64,000 nt of DNA from Xanthostigma xanthostigma (GCA_963575645.1 OY754472.1:2046001-2110000); one strand, 5' to 3'; positions 43,221 to 54,803 are shown, numbered from the stretch's first letter. Notes: generated from the sequence alone by a model not told the origin. Translations and numbers: made by a program.

Positions 43221-43349
43221 TTCCAGATGTAAAATACCAAAGTGTTACAATAAAGACAAAAAGAATAGATGAATTTCAAATTAACGGTAATATATCCTGC
43301 CAGCTTCTCTCACCGCCACACAGTGTATATTTTGAACGTCCTTTGTCAA
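43221..43349 (+). CDS. RPTP exon 6: linker before EGF module
   Basis: The acceptor is GCATGATAG (weak pyrimidine tract); donor TCAA|GTAAGT. Encodes VPDVKYQSVTIKTKRIDEF and NISCQLLSPPHSVYFERPL. Confidence 0.82.
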
Positions 43350-43421
43350 GTAAGTAATGAAATATTTTGGGTAAATTTAGAAGAAAGAGAATGTTGATGT
43401 AATGCCGGTTTTTCTCTACAG

Positions 43422-43556
43422 ACGAAACATGCGATTCCAATTGCCTTAACACATGCAAAAATGTTTCCGAAGAAATCAAATGTGAACGAACTATGACATG
43501 CAATCAAGGAAAATGCAAATGTCCAGTTTTTTATGAAGGGAAATTCTGTGATACAT
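43422..43556 (+). CDS. RPTP exon 7: EGF-like module
   Basis: TTTCTCTACAG acceptor, ACAT|GTGAAT donor. Encodes ETCDSNCLNTCKNVS and CNQGKCKCPVFYEGKFCDT, with CxCPxxYxGxxC typical of EGF/laminin-like repeats. It is bounded by 72- and 79-bp introns. Confidence 0.92.
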
Positions 43557-43635
43557 GTGAATATACTAATTAATTAATTATTAGAGATCGTATAATAAAC
43601 AATTCAGCGCTAAATGTTTTTGATTTAATTTACAG

Positions 43636-43751
43636 ATCAATCACCATTTCCCACAATATCTGTAAGAGATGCTGACGACAAACATACGCAAATAAAGATT
43701 GAACTATCGTTAAAGAACCGAACAAATTACATTTATGAGATAGAATATAAG
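43636..43751 (+). CDS. RPTP exon 8: FN3-like module 1, first half
   Basis: TAATTTACAG acceptor, ATAAG|GTAACG donor. Encodes FPTISVRDADDKHTQIKIEL and IYEIEYK. Confidence 0.88.
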
Positions 43752-44411
43752 GTAACGTATTCTATTCAAATAATATGTTGCATCCAGCGCTGGATTTAAC
43801 TATTTGGTGCCTGGGTTTTCTTTCTTTTACCATTCCTACATCACAAGTGTCGGGATGACGGTAATTTAGGTCAAAAGTTACATTACAAAATTGTACAATA
43901 TTTTTTTTCGTTTTGAGGCCCCCCGCATCCGAAAAACATATTTTTGGAAAAGTCTGTGCGTCTGTGAACATGACATAGGTCAAACGGATTGAAGCCAAAT
44001 TTTGGGAGGACGTTTAATATGCTGATATGAAGTTTCCTATCTTCACTCTCGGTTTGGCTTGGATTAATTTCGGCTTTCTGGAAACCCACTAAACAATTAT
44101 ATTACATACAAAAGTGCAATTTTATAGATATAGTTTAAAATGGAAGCCTATGTTTTTTATTGACCCATTAAATAGAGGAGAAAAAATAATATTAAAATCG
44201 TTTGAACTATCTTTTTATTGTGGTAATAATCGTTCATTACCGCCGGCATTCGCGTTACCTAAGACTTAAGTTCAATTAACTTCTTATAAGTCCTTTTGAG
44301 GAAATGAGATTGCGTCTTTTTCATCCTTTGCCGAAGAACAATCGGCTTCGATTCAAGCCAGCTCTTGAACCATCGAAAATTTTATAGTACTACTGAACTA
44401 TATTTGTTTAG
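43752..44411 (+). other. RPTP intron 8
   Basis: About 43830-44035 contains GAAGCCAAATTTTGGGAGGA and a neighbouring segment related to the family X interior (35080-35110), inserted here as a fragment. Confidence 0.5.
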
Positions 44412-44586
44412 ATGGAGTCAAAAGAGGACTGGATGTCTTTTAAAAAGCTCAATTCATTTGATTTTGAAAAGGAAATAGTTCTTGAAAATCTGACCCCAGC
44501 AAATAAATATAAAATCAGAACTTCTTTAGTTGTAAATGAACAAAAGTACAGTTCAGAGCCAACTGATGCTGAAACATATTGTTACG
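44412..44586 (+). CDS. RPTP exon 9: FN3-like module 1, second half
   Basis: TTTGTTTAG acceptor, TACG|GTAAGT donor. Encodes LENLTPANKYKIRTSLVV, the L-x-P-x-x-x-Y FN3 signature. Confidence 0.92.
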
Positions 44587-44608
44587 GTAAGTTTTTTTTT
44601 TTATTATA

Positions 44609-45183
44609 CAGTATGTAAACACGTAAGGTGCACATATAGAAATTAACATTGGGAAAAAATGACTGGATCAGAGTGAGCCTTGAAATCTTGTTTTTCAATT
44701 TGACAGATGATATTCTTTTGCAAAATGAATGTGTATACTACCGAAGAAAATATTCAATTGATTACAACATAATCGGACTTTTTTTATTAATGGAACATTA
44801 AATTCCCAAAAATACTTAAATATGGTGCGAGATCAAATATCTCCGCCTATTCGTGTTGAACCTAAAGACATTGGGTCACTGATTTACTAACGCACATACG
44901 TCATACCAGTCAGACAATTTTTGAATGAAATGTTTCCAAACAGATGGAGTTGTTTTTTTTTGTTTTATTTTTGTACAAAAAAATTAAAATAATTATTTAT
45001 AAGAGCTTTTTATTATTAAAAAAGCCAAGTAAAATAAAAATAAATCGAAATAAAATAGAAATCCTCAAGATTACTACGATAATTCAATAGAAATAACAAT
45101 TAATGCAGTCATGGCTAACTCTGATCCAAGTATTTTTTCCCAATGCTAATTTCCCTATGTGCACCTTACGCGTTTACATACTG
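44609..45183 (+). mobile_element. Mariner/Tc1-derived MITE with transposase remnant, copy 2 (RPTP intron 9)
   Basis: TA|CAGTATGTAAACACGTAAG to CTTACGCGTTTACATACTG|TA. A plus-strand frame near 44770-44955 gives TFFINGTLNSQKYLNMVRDQ and, after a stop, PVRQFLNEMFPNRWS, both characteristic of insect mariner/Tc1 transposases. It is an internally deleted derivative and starts 22 bp after exon 9. Confidence 0.9.
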
Positions 45184-45472
45184 TATGTTTTATTGGCCTC
45201 TATATCTTCAGCCATGTCAATAAGAATGATAAGTTAAAAAGGCAACAACGTTTTTACAAAAGTCAATTCGACTTTGTTTTTCGTAACGTTTATTTTCCTT
45301 GTTTAATTTCGTATAAAATTGGTTTGACATAAATTCTAAAAATGTATTTTTACATTTTTTATACGTTAAAAATGTAATATTCCAAAAATATTAGAATTTA
45401 CATAAAATAATTAAATATCTATAAATGATGTTCTTTTAATTATCTACCATTTTTAACTTTTTATGCTTGCAG

Positions 45473-45543
45473 ATCCGGTTTTTGGAAATATAACAGAAGA
45501 AGATAAAACGGAAAGCACAGTTACTTTAAATGTCGTGTTTGAG
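45473..45543 (+). CDS. RPTP exon 10: FN3-like module 2, start
   Basis: ATGCTTGCAG acceptor, TTTGAG|GTTTGT donor. Encodes PVFGNITEEDKTESTVTLNV. Only 71 bp. Confidence 0.85.
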
Positions 45544-45712
45544 GTTTGTTTAAAAATAATACTGTCAACATATTATTTTAATATTTGTGAATATTCGTCT
45601 TTTCGGCGTATCATTTAAAACTTATCTTTTATGTTGTGAAAAAAAAAAATTAAATACAGCGCAATAAATGTGACAGTTTTTAAAATTAATTTGTAATGCG
45701 AAGATCCTAATT

Positions 45713-45766
45713 ATATAGGGTGTCCGAAGTTAAGTGTCGGAGTAACTTTGGACACCCTGTATAACT
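45713..45766. repeat. Short palindrome with mariner-like ends
   Basis: TATAGGGTGTCCGAAGTTA and TAACTTTGGACACCCTGTAT form a hairpin of about 54 bp; AGGGTGTCC ends are common in mariner-type MITEs. Confidence 0.7.
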
Positions 45767-46036
45767 TAACTTTGTTAAAATTGGAGCTTTGACTTTGATT
45801 AAGTGGGAATTTTTGTAGATTTTCTTGTGAATCCACTATAAAGGGATTTTTCAAAATTTCACCCTAATGGAAGTAAAAAGTTTTTCTATGCCAAAATGAG
45901 CTTACAAAAAGTTCAATAGACTATTGTTATTAAAGTCAACATTTTGTGAACATTCGTGACTTACTCTCAAAAAAAAATCAACTGTTATTGAAAATTATTG
46001 CATGCGTTATTATTATTAGGAATAATTTTTTTGCAG

Positions 46037-46232
46037 AAAAATGCGTCGATATGTGATTTTAATTCATATCAATTAAAATATCAGTATGCAGATACTCAAT
46101 TGTTTCAAGTCTGCTATGGTTGGCTTGGAACCTGTAAAGTCTACAGTATTCCATTATTTGAAAGTGTAACATTTTTCTTAGAAAAGGGCTCCTCTACTGT
46201 CAGAAACAAAACATATCAAACAAGTGAAGGCG
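46037..46232 (+). CDS. RPTP exon 11: FN3-like module 2, end
   Basis: TTTTTTGCAG acceptor, GGCG|GTATGT donor. Encodes DFNSYQLKYQYADTQLFQVC and LEKGSSTVRNKTYQTSEG. Confidence 0.9.
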
Positions 46233-46352
46233 GTATGTAATTTCATTAAATCGATAACCAATAGAGATCGGTCCTATTGAACCAATATCGGACATTTTGA
46301 ATGTTTATATTAAATGAGTTGAATAATTTATAATCCCAATGGAATATTTTAG

Positions 46353-46471
46353 CTCCAACTAAAGTCTCAAATTTTCAATTAATCAATGCGACTTCGTCCA
46401 GCATCTATTTTTCTTGGAAAGAACCTGACCATTTAAGAGGTTTGCTCAAAAATTACGTTGTCCACTATGAG
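46353..46471 (+). CDS. RPTP exon 12: FN3-like module 3, start
   Basis: ATATTTTAG acceptor, TATGAG|GTACGT donor. Encodes APTKVSNFQLINATSSSIYF, SWKEPDHLRG and YVVHYE, a textbook FN3 first half. Confidence 0.93.
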
Positions 46472-47171
46472 GTACGTAAGACTAAGTTAATATAAATACT
46501 TATTAAAAACAACGAACACGATTTATTTTAACGGACTACCGTAGCATCAAATCTAAATTCTGTTTTATTAAGAATTTTGTAAAAAAGACTTGTAGGCACA
46601 TGAACTGCTTCAACCTGTCGAAAACGAACTGCTTTAAACATCGACTGTCTTACGAACTACAAAATCGTCGATAGAAAATATTCCAATTGACGTGCACATG
46701 ACCGCCCGAGCGGTCGCGATCGCACCGAGCCGTCTCCGGCACAAGGAAAATTCGTCATAGAGCCGAGTAGCTGCGACACATATACGGACTGCTCGGCACG
46801 TGAGCATGTTTATCTAGGAAACGCGACATACGGCATGGAAACAATTGTCTTTTCAATGTCACAGGTCTAAAGAAACCCCGCTGTATTGTTAGACAAAATG
46901 AATGATGGCGTTTAATTTTGTCAAAATATTCCACAGCTCATCAACCGATAATTTATAGACGTTCTAAAATAAAAGGATTGATACTTGCATTCTTTTTTAC
47001 CCATTAGAAAAATACCCAAAATGTCTTTCTTAAGTTACACCCAGTTTTCAAAGATCCTACAACTGTATACGCATCAGACATACAAGTATTTTAGTGGAAT
47101 TTTTAAACTGCAAAACCGTTGCAAAGTAGCTACCAATTATCAAATATTTGTCAAATTATTATTCATTATAG

Positions 47172-47361
47172 AATTATCAACACCTTGGCTGTCCACATGT
47201 CAATAGTGAAGACTTTAAAAAAGCAAACACGCTTGAAACAAAGGAAACTAAGATATCAATAGAAAACTTGTCGCCGTATTCTTATTATACATTTTCGGTA
47301 GCGGCTCTCACTGGAGCTCAAGGAGACTATTCTTCTATTTCCTACGAGACTAAAGCTACAG
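47172..47361 (+). CDS. RPTP exon 13: FN3-like module 3, end
   Basis: CATTATAG acceptor, ACAG|GTAAAT donor. Encodes ISIENLSPYSYYTFSVAAL and GDYSSISYETKATG. Confidence 0.9.
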
Positions 47362-47610
47362 GTAAATGGCGTCTAACCTTGTTCAATGCTTTATGACTGG
47401 TTATGATTTGTTTTCTTTTTAATTAAGTGTGCAAACATCGACAATAATGAAACCTAAAAAAATCAGAATTTCTTTGTTAAAATGATATATTATTTTCAAT
47501 CGACAATGGGATCGCATAAACGTAAACAATGACATTCCATTTTTACTTCTCTTTATTCCATAATATTAGTAGGTATTTCATTCAAAATGTAGTATGATGT
47601 TTACTTCTAG

Positions 47611-47892
47611 ATATATCTGATGAAATTATACAGGATATAACATACGATGTATTTTCGCGTTATATACGACTAAAGATAAAAATGGATTGCACTACAATTA
47701 AAGGACCGGTTTATATCCGTTATGACGGAATTGGAAACCAAATAGTAAAAGCTCTCAATACTTCCACTTTTACTGAAATTATTTCGCCACTAGAGCCATA
47801 TACAGCGTACACGATTGTTGCAACTCCAGGAAGACAAAATCATTTCAACGAAATAAACGCCAAATTGGTCAGTTTCACTACGGCACCAGCCG
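47611..47892 (+). CDS. RPTP exon 14: FN3-like module 4
   Basis: TTACTTCTAG acceptor, GCCG|GTAAGT donor. Encodes IRLKIKMDCTTIKGPVYIRY, ISPLEPYTAYTIVATPG and LVSFTTAPAG. It is one of two FN3 modules that lie mostly in one exon. Confidence 0.93.
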
Positions 47893-48010
47893 GTAAGTTT
47901 TTAATTATTTTTTGTTTAAATTCTATTTGTTCCCCTATAATTATTAATAACACAAAAGCAATAAAAAATAAAAATCATATTTTTTAATACATTAAATCAG
48001 AACGCGCAGA

Positions 48011-48767
48011 ATTAGGCTTTTGAAAAAAAAAAATTATCGATTTTTTATTGTATTTTAAAACTTTATTATAAATAATATTGATAATAATCGATGCGAAAAA
48101 CTTTCAAAAAACTTTTTTTAAATGAATTATAAGCAATTTAAAATTGATAAAATATTAAAAAAAATCACGTGACTGCAAACGCACTAAAATTGTTTTTGAC
48201 AGTTGTGACGTCATAATGTTAAAATGTATATACGCAGTATACTATCAATGGCTTCTACATGTGTATTGACTAAAACTATCCTAAATTTAGTATAAAAAAA
48301 ATTTGTTGACAAGTAATTCTATTTAATAATGTGTGACAAATCTTTTATAAAAGCCAATTCTGCTAATATACTTACTGTAGATATTATTTATGATCACAGA
48401 TTTTCTAAAAAATGATATATTTTCGGTTCAATTCAGCTGCGGTTCGAGATGCGAAAGCATCAATGGAAGTTTTTTTTTTTCACAAAATAATAATGTGACT
48501 GTAATTTATGAGAAACTAAATATTTTTCATTAAATATATCTAATTAATTTATTATTTATTATTATAATAATATAAATTAACATTATGACGTCACATTATG
48601 TTCGGGAAATGTCGGCGCGTTCTCGGAACTGGGTACAAAAATTTATTTTTAATTTGATATAACTTTTGAATTATAACGAAAATAAAAAAAGAAAAATAGT
48701 TTTGTTATAAAACTTATATACGATCTTTCCATTTATGACAAAAAAAAAATTTATTCAAAAGCCCAAT
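48011..48767 (+). mobile_element. MITE family Z, copy 3, interrupted (RPTP intron 14)
   Basis: Same ends and interior as 22395-22842, but about 300 bp of foreign AT-rich DNA (about 48276-48580) splits it between TGACTAAAAC and CATTATGACGTC. The inserted piece is not recognised. Confidence 0.85.
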
Positions 48768-49419
48768 TGTATCGAATACTTAGTCCTGGATTTTTACAAA
48801 ACAATTTGTAAAGCTTGCTGACATACAGGTCTATGAAAATTATTAAAAACCTTTTGAGTTATTATCGAGAAAATCGCAATTTTTTAATTTCTTTCGTCAG
48901 TAAACAGCTCTTAATTAATTGTACGAAGAAATTGAGAAAAAACCTCGAGGAATCCCGAATCCCCCAAAAAGTTATATTAAATTTTTTTTTTTTTTTTGAT
49001 ACATTGAATGGTGTATCAGCTAGGTTTTTCGCAAACACGGACGAACGTACATCCAAAATTCGTTTTGGATATGTAAGAACTATAGTGTCTATATTTGTCG
49101 AAACTAAGTTAAATGAATCATTGTGAAAAAAAATGAAGACAGCCAGTTCTGTTGTTTAGAAATTCGGATAATTTACTTAGCTTAGTTGCTTCATTCTATC
49201 GGGTGGCCCCAGGTCAGGATGTTCAATTTTTGTCTTCTGTTCATCTGCTAGTTGACTAACTCGCCACGGCGGCTCTCTCCTAATCCCAGTTCCCCAAGCT
49301 AGAGCACACTTCTAGCAAGGGCCTTGCCTTGTCATTATTGAATATTTGCAGTTTTTCACTTTTTAAAGTATTATAATACCAACATTGCGGATGGACATCT
49401 TATATAATATTTATTACAG
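48768..49419 (+). other. Rest of RPTP intron 14
   Basis: About 49190-49330 is GC-richer (GGGTGGCCCCAGGTCAGGAT) and looks repeat-derived. No exon supported. Confidence 0.4.
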
Positions 49420-49661
49420 CTCCACCGGCAGTTACTCAATTGCAAGCATATTCGAAAGACGCCACAAGAATATCTCTGCGATGGATGGCGCCCAATCCTC
49501 CGAATGGAGAACTGGAATTGTATAATATAACATATTATAATACTTATACAGGCTATTTTGTCCATAAAACTTGCGTCCCTCAACCTTGTGAATTGTTTGA
49601 GGGCTTAACATGTTCTGAAATCGAAGGCAGTTTCTACGAATATAATCTTTACACAATTAAG
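49420..49661 (+). CDS. RPTP exon 15: FN3-like module 5
   Basis: TTTATTACAG acceptor, ATTAAG|GTAAAC donor. Encodes APPAVTQLQAYSKDATRISL, RWMAPNPPNGELELYNITYY and YEYNLYTIK, with four Cys in the middle loop (CVPQPC, CS). Confidence 0.94.
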
Positions 49662-50068
49662 GTAAACTTTAGCAATGTACATACGTACTTGTAATTGATC
49701 TGCTCTGCATCAAAGAAAAAAACACAGTTATCAAAAATATATCTCTCTGTTCGGAAAGTGTCTTCTGTGTTTGTATTGCCATGCCATCTTGTCATAAAAA
49801 ATTTCTTAAATTAAGCTTAGGTTTGCGACTGGTAACACTGTTGACGTATGCCTCCGAGGCATGTGGGCGCGTTTTGCTTTATTTATTTATTTTTTGAAAA
49901 TGGTCTGAAAATGAAAAGTCGCTCCGGACCTCAATGGGTGTTAGTTCGCCCTTGAACACATGTTGCCAGTTTTGTATTAAAATATTGTAATTATCTCAAT
50001 GATTAAAAAATACTACGTAGTTATTACAAAAATAAATCAAATAAATACATTCAAACAAATGTTTGTAG

Positions 50069-50141
50069 GTATATGCTAAAAACAAGAACGTAGACCAATT
50101 TGGGCAGCCTCAGTCAATTAAAGTAACGCCTAAAATAGAAG
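50069..50141 (+). CDS. RPTP exon 16: end of FN3-like module 5
   Basis: TGTTTGTAG acceptor, GAAG|GTAATT donor, 73 bp. Encodes VYAKNKNVDQFGQPQSIKVT. Confidence 0.9.
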
Positions 50142-50210
50142 GTAATTTTATATTAAGATTATATTTTTACTTCATAAATAAGAGGCTTAATGCTTGAAAA
50201 TTTGTAACAG

Positions 50211-50419
50211 CATCAACTGAACCTCGGAATATTAAAGAAAATTGGAATGAGGAGATAAGCCAACTTAGTGTTAATTGGGATCATCCGGATTTGATGAATG
50301 GGCCAATCAAACATTTTGTAATCGAATTAAAAATCACAGATTATGATGGACAACGATATTCAAACGTATCGAAGGAAACAAAAAATGTCGACAAATACAT
50401 GAAGACATATCATACGGAA
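50211..50419 (+). CDS. RPTP exon 17: FN3-like module 6, start
   Basis: TTTGTAACAG acceptor, ACGGAA|GTTAGT donor. Encodes STEPRNIKENWNEEISQLSV, NWDHPDLMNGPIKHFVIEL. Confidence 0.92.
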
Positions 50420-51084
50420 GTTAGTTACATACACAATACTTAGTTAATTCCAGCATTTCTTCTCAGTGCCCTAGCTGGATTCCTCGGAGTGCATGGCAAG
50501 ATAATGATTTCATGCCGTCAAACAGTCACAATCGCATTGCTGATTGGGTCCTCCCGGGTTTGCATTGCTGGTGGGGGCCCCGGTTGCTAGGCCCCAATTA
50601 CGGCGCTGTCAGTGACTGATTAAGTAGTCAGTTTTAATCGTCCTTCTTTGTCGAAAATCAGTTTCCACTTTTTTTTTTTTGTATCTAGCGCTTGGAAAGC
50701 TCTGTCAGCGCAATACTAAACATTTAAGTCACATCAATTACAATTTTTCGAAGTAAAATTTCTTTAGGCGCAAGTTGAGAGTAGCTCAGATGTTTTTTCG
50801 GACGGAAGTAACGCGTTTCTGTAGTTTCCGCTATTTAATGGGTTCGATTGACAGATGGCGGCATCAAAACGCTTTGCACAAACCATCTTGAACAAAAGGT
50901 GAAACATAGTCATAAACCAATAAGCATAGCCAAGTATATTTAATTTGCGAGTGATTTTATTTCTGAGTGACTATTTCTCAAAAAGACAGTGATAAAAACA
51001 AATTTAAAGAAGTTTTACTTCATATATATATATATATTTTTTTTTTTGGTTTCTTTAAAATCTTTTCATCATTCACGTTTGCAG
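50420..51084 (+). other. RPTP intron 17
   Basis: About 50455-50610 is GC-richer (GGTCCTCCCGGGTTTGCATT, GGGGGCCCCGG) and probably a repeat fragment; a TA-rich run precedes the next exon. Confidence 0.4.
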
Positions 51085-51299
51085 ATTACGAAAGTACTTC
51101 GGTCAGCCACATATGACATCGCGATTTCCGCTTTTAACGGGATGAAAGGAAGGACCGGTTTTAAGCATAATGTCATTATTCCACCCCTAAAACCGCAATT
51201 TGACAACCCCGCGGCTAACGTTAGTATAAAAGAAAAGAATAATTCATCAATAATCATCTTGCTGCCGGATATAACTGTTGAAAATCAATCGAGAAACTG
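51085..51299 (+). CDS. RPTP exon 18: FN3-like module 6 end and module 7 start
   Basis: CACGTTTGCAG acceptor, AACTG|GTAAGA donor. Encodes RSATYDIAISAFNGMKGRTG, PPLKPQFDNPAANVSI and SSIIILLPDITVENQ. Confidence 0.92.
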
Positions 51300-51550
51300 G
51301 TAAGATTTTTTTTTGATATTCCACATAACAGGATATTGAACAGTAAAAACCTTGAGTTGAAGGGGTGACTCGCGGATGATATTTTTTACCCGAAGTTCAA
51401 AAAACTCGACTTCATTTCGTTTAGAATGTTTCTGGATAGGCGACGACCTCAAATCTTTGTTTTTTTACGCTTTTTAGTGACCCGTTTTGAAGTAAGTTTT
51501 TTAAGCTTTTTTCTGAAATATAATTAATATCATGTCGTTTGATTATCTAG

Positions 51551-51680
51551 CTCATTGTATGTGGTAATAAGTGACAACTCTGGAACATCGCAAACAAAAG
51601 GCAATGTTGGTAGTTCTGAGAAAATATTGGAAGAAGCACAAGTTTTAGATAAAGATTCGTGGGTAGCTGCTAAATTAAAG
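51551..51680 (+). CDS. RPTP exon 19: FN3-like module 7, middle
   Basis: GATTATCTAG acceptor, TTAAAG|GTTAAA donor. Encodes SLYVVISDNSGTSQTKGNVG and DSWVAAKLK. Confidence 0.88.
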
Positions 51681-52479
51681 GTTAAAAAAACATTATTCTT
51701 TCTAGCTTTTAAGGAGGTTTGGGTCGAAAATTCAAAATGATTAGGTATATTTGCTTAAATTTTACAGTGGCAAAATTTTGAATACTATATATGGACAGTA
51801 TCATTGCTGAAAATTTAAAATTCAAAATATATTTTTAATACATGCAATCAAATGGCAGTCAATGAAATAGTGACATAAAACAACAGAAAACTCATAAAAT
51901 CAAACACATATAATTAATGTCAAAAATAACTATGCTATGAATTTTCAAAGTTAAAAAAAACTAAAACTTTGCCCTGTACTAATAATGAGAAATTAAAAAA
52001 TCCCGTTTTAGTGAGTTTTACATAAATTCTCAATAAATAAATGGCAACCGCGCTTGCTCTTCTCCGCTTGTGTTCTCTTGACGGTAGGGATAAAAGTCTG
52101 TAGGTGGGAGTGTTTCTTACACTGTCCAATAGTACAATAAGTGAAAGCAAGAGCGATATATGTGCAAGTGAGAAAGTAAATGCAATGTTGCCAATACATT
52201 TGTCCAAGTTGAAATGCATAATCTCTGAATAAGTCTAGCGAATGTATATTATTGTAGACACCATATTATATAAAATTAGGAGGCCTGTGTATAAGCAAAA
52301 GAGCCTTCCCAACCTCCTCAATTTAAATTAAAATCATAGCGTAGTTTCGCACTTTTAGTTTTGCTTAACAATTTAATAAATAATAAAAAAAATGATTTAT
52401 CTTGATCAGCTTGGCACACAGAGTTATGTTATTAAATATTGACAGTCGGCAAAAATCTTTAATAAAATAATGATTTTAG
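51681..52479 (+). other. RPTP intron 19
   Basis: About 51765-51865 repeats the 2150-2245 sequence (AAATTCAAAATATATTTTTA, ATACATGCAAT). No exon. Confidence 0.5.
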
Positions 52480-52751
52480 GTGCCAGTAAATTCGCGTGAT
52501 TTCACAGTAGGTGACGGAACATCCAACGATGGCTTTATAAATCAGCCTGTCGACATCGAAAACAAACGATACGAAATCATTATTGTATTAGAAAATGAAT
52601 ACAGGAGTGTGTCTGCTTATTCGAGATATAGTGTTGGCTTCACTAGCGACGAAGTGAAAGCACCATTACCACCAGAATCATCATCTGGTTGGATAATCGT
52701 CATTTGTATCATCGTGGTATTAGTTCCTGTAGTCCTGTGGATCGCTTACAG
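52480..52751 (+). CDS. RPTP exon 20: membrane-proximal module and transmembrane helix
   Basis: TGATTTTAG acceptor, TACAG|GTTTGC donor. Encodes RYEIIIVLENEYRSVSAYSR and then the single transmembrane helix GWIIVICIIVVLVPVVLWIA followed by YR. The frame stays open past the donor to a stop at 52945-52947, which would give a short-tailed receptor if the intron were kept. Confidence 0.95.
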
Positions 52752-53421
52752 GTTTGCTTCGTATTGCATCGTTCTTTCACCCGTAACGCGCGACTCCGAC
52801 GCCACCGCGACCCTCCGCACACGATTCGACTATTTTGCAATTTGGATTTCTAACCAGTACAGGATGCGATCGTTCTGTGTGCTTTCATACGCCCATTTGA
52901 GATCAGTTTCAAACTGGTCGTGTGCGACACTGTTTGCAAGTCGATAAGCAATTTCAGTTGTATGTTGTTGCGAAATTATTCTTCTGTAAGGTAAGAGCAA
53001 CTATCTTTATCAATTCAGATAAGTCGCGCTCGTGTCAATGTCAATCGATTGCATCGTGAACTGGTTTGTTTGTTTAAAGAGAACTTTGGGTACTTAAATG
53101 CAAAGCTCTAGGAGTCGTTTGATTAAGAAACATTTCTTTATTTCACTTATCGTCGCAGTAGCGTCCAAGTCGCGTAATGCAGGTGAGAAAGCGGCTTTAC
53201 TATTTAAGAATCAGAAACAGAACCGACTTTTGATAAGAATGAATGGGATTTCAAAAGGCATATTAAGATTACTATTAATTAACTCCTTTTCATTAATCTA
53301 ACTTCCATTGATGCACACGTCTCTCATTTTTCTCAACAATCAACTTTTAAATGTCTAATCATAAACAGAATTCGATATGTACAAATAAATATTAATAGAG
53401 GTCAATTTTTTTCAAATATAG

Positions 53422-53501
53422 ATGGAAATCTAATAAAGGGTTGCAACTAGACTTTAAAACAATTGCTATACCTGGATTGAGAAGGCAAAATCGCACAATT
53501 G
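53422..53501 (+). CDS. RPTP exon 21: juxtamembrane segment
   Basis: TTTCAAATATAG acceptor, ATTG|GTGAGT donor. Encodes WKSNKGLQLDFKTIAIPGL and RRQNRTI, basic and cytoplasmic. Confidence 0.88.
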
Positions 53502-53820
53502 GTGAGTTCTCTAAATATATAATATGTGGATAAACATGAAATCTGGATATTCTGATTCAAACTACGCGAAACGCAAAGCTCCTTCTAAAATAATTTAATG
53601 GCAACTAATATAATATTCAGACCTATTCTACCAACGATAACCACGGTGATTATCAAGTGCTTAGCAAAATAAGCACACTGGTTAATCATTTTTGTTTGTT
53701 TGTTATTCTGCTAAGCAAATGACTACCTAAAGCATTGTAGTACACTACATTAAAGTCGGGAACACTTTTGCCTGTTGCGTTATGAAAAATGCGAAAAAAA
53801 TTTTTGATGCTTTTCTGCAG

Positions 53821-54059
53821 ACACCAGCAGTTCTACAATTCCTCTCACAGTTACTAATGAAAGTTCCACGAATGGAGTAAAAGTTTTAAAACCAAGAAAA
53901 TCTCCTCCTCCTTCAAAATCATCCAGCGCATCGTCGACGCCGCAATCGAACATAAAAAGACAGCATGTTAACTCTGCAAGTCGACGCATAAACATTTCGG
54001 ACTTCAAGCAATATGTACAAGAAGCTTTTAAGACGAATGAACTCCAGAAACAGCACGAA
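53821..54059 (+). CDS. RPTP exon 22: Ser/Pro-rich linker and start of PTP D1
   Basis: CTTTTCTGCAG acceptor, CACGAA|GTATTT donor. Encodes KSPPPSKSSSASSTPQSN and the D1 wedge helix INISDFKQYVQEAFKTNEL. Confidence 0.93.
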
Positions 54060-54140
54060 GTATTTGATCAAAACATATTTTTTATAATTTCAGTAAACTA
54101 TCAAACTAAAATACTATCCAAGTGTGTAGGCTTTCGGTGT

Positions 54141-54565
54141 TGTTCCAAATCTTCATGGTTTTCGGGCTTATAGGCAGTGCTACATTGATATTTCAACCCG
54201 ACGTTTCGTCTACAACTGCCGTAGACATTATCAAAGGCGACGTGCCATTCTAGGCGACTCACAGATAAGTGTGTCGACGCCTGCTGTTCTCTCTTCATTT
54301 ATTCTCAGCGTGCTAGCAGCATAGACAAAGAACGCTAGCAGAAGGCTTAATTCTAAGTAAAACCTGGACACCATCACAGCGGCATACCAACCCACTGAGT
54401 GGAACGACCAATCATAGAAAAGTAAACTACGACCGAGCAGAGAACACTGCAGTCGTCGAAGGACACTTCGCCAGCTGCCACATCGCCTTTGATAATGTCT
54501 ACCGTAGTTGTAGACGAAACGTCTGGTAGAACAGCCTATAAGTCCGGAAACCAAGAAGACTAATT
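54141..54565. mobile_element. Foldback element (GATAATGTCTACCGTAGTTG arms), copy 2 (RPTP intron 22)
   Basis: Arms of about 100 bp (TTTCGTCTACAACTGCCGTA, GACATTATCAAAGGCGA and complements), ending TTCATGGTTTTCGGGCTTAT versus AGTCCGGAAACCAAGAAGA. It has a longer centre than the copy at 40581 and contains GTAAACTACGACCGAGCAG. Confidence 0.8.
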
Positions 54566-54715
54566 GTTTATAGTATTATCCAAATATTTTCGAAATTTTG
54601 ACTAAAAAGAAGACAAAATTAGACACACTAAAGTATTTTTTCAAAACAATTTTGACACATACTTTAGACATATCTAAAGAATGATTTGGAATCAACGAGG
54701 CTTTATTTATTCTAG

Positions 54716-54803
54716 ATGTTTCCTCGCGGTCAGACGAGACCTATTGCATATGGATCATTGTCGCAAAATAAATCAAAAAATCGATATGCAAATTTGGTTG
54801 CAT
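54716..54803 (+). CDS. RPTP exon 23: PTP D1
   Basis: TTTATTCTAG acceptor, GCAT|GTAAGT donor. Encodes FPRGQTRPIAYGSLSQNK and NRYANLVAY, the conserved KNRY phosphotyrosine-recognition region. Confidence 0.94.
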
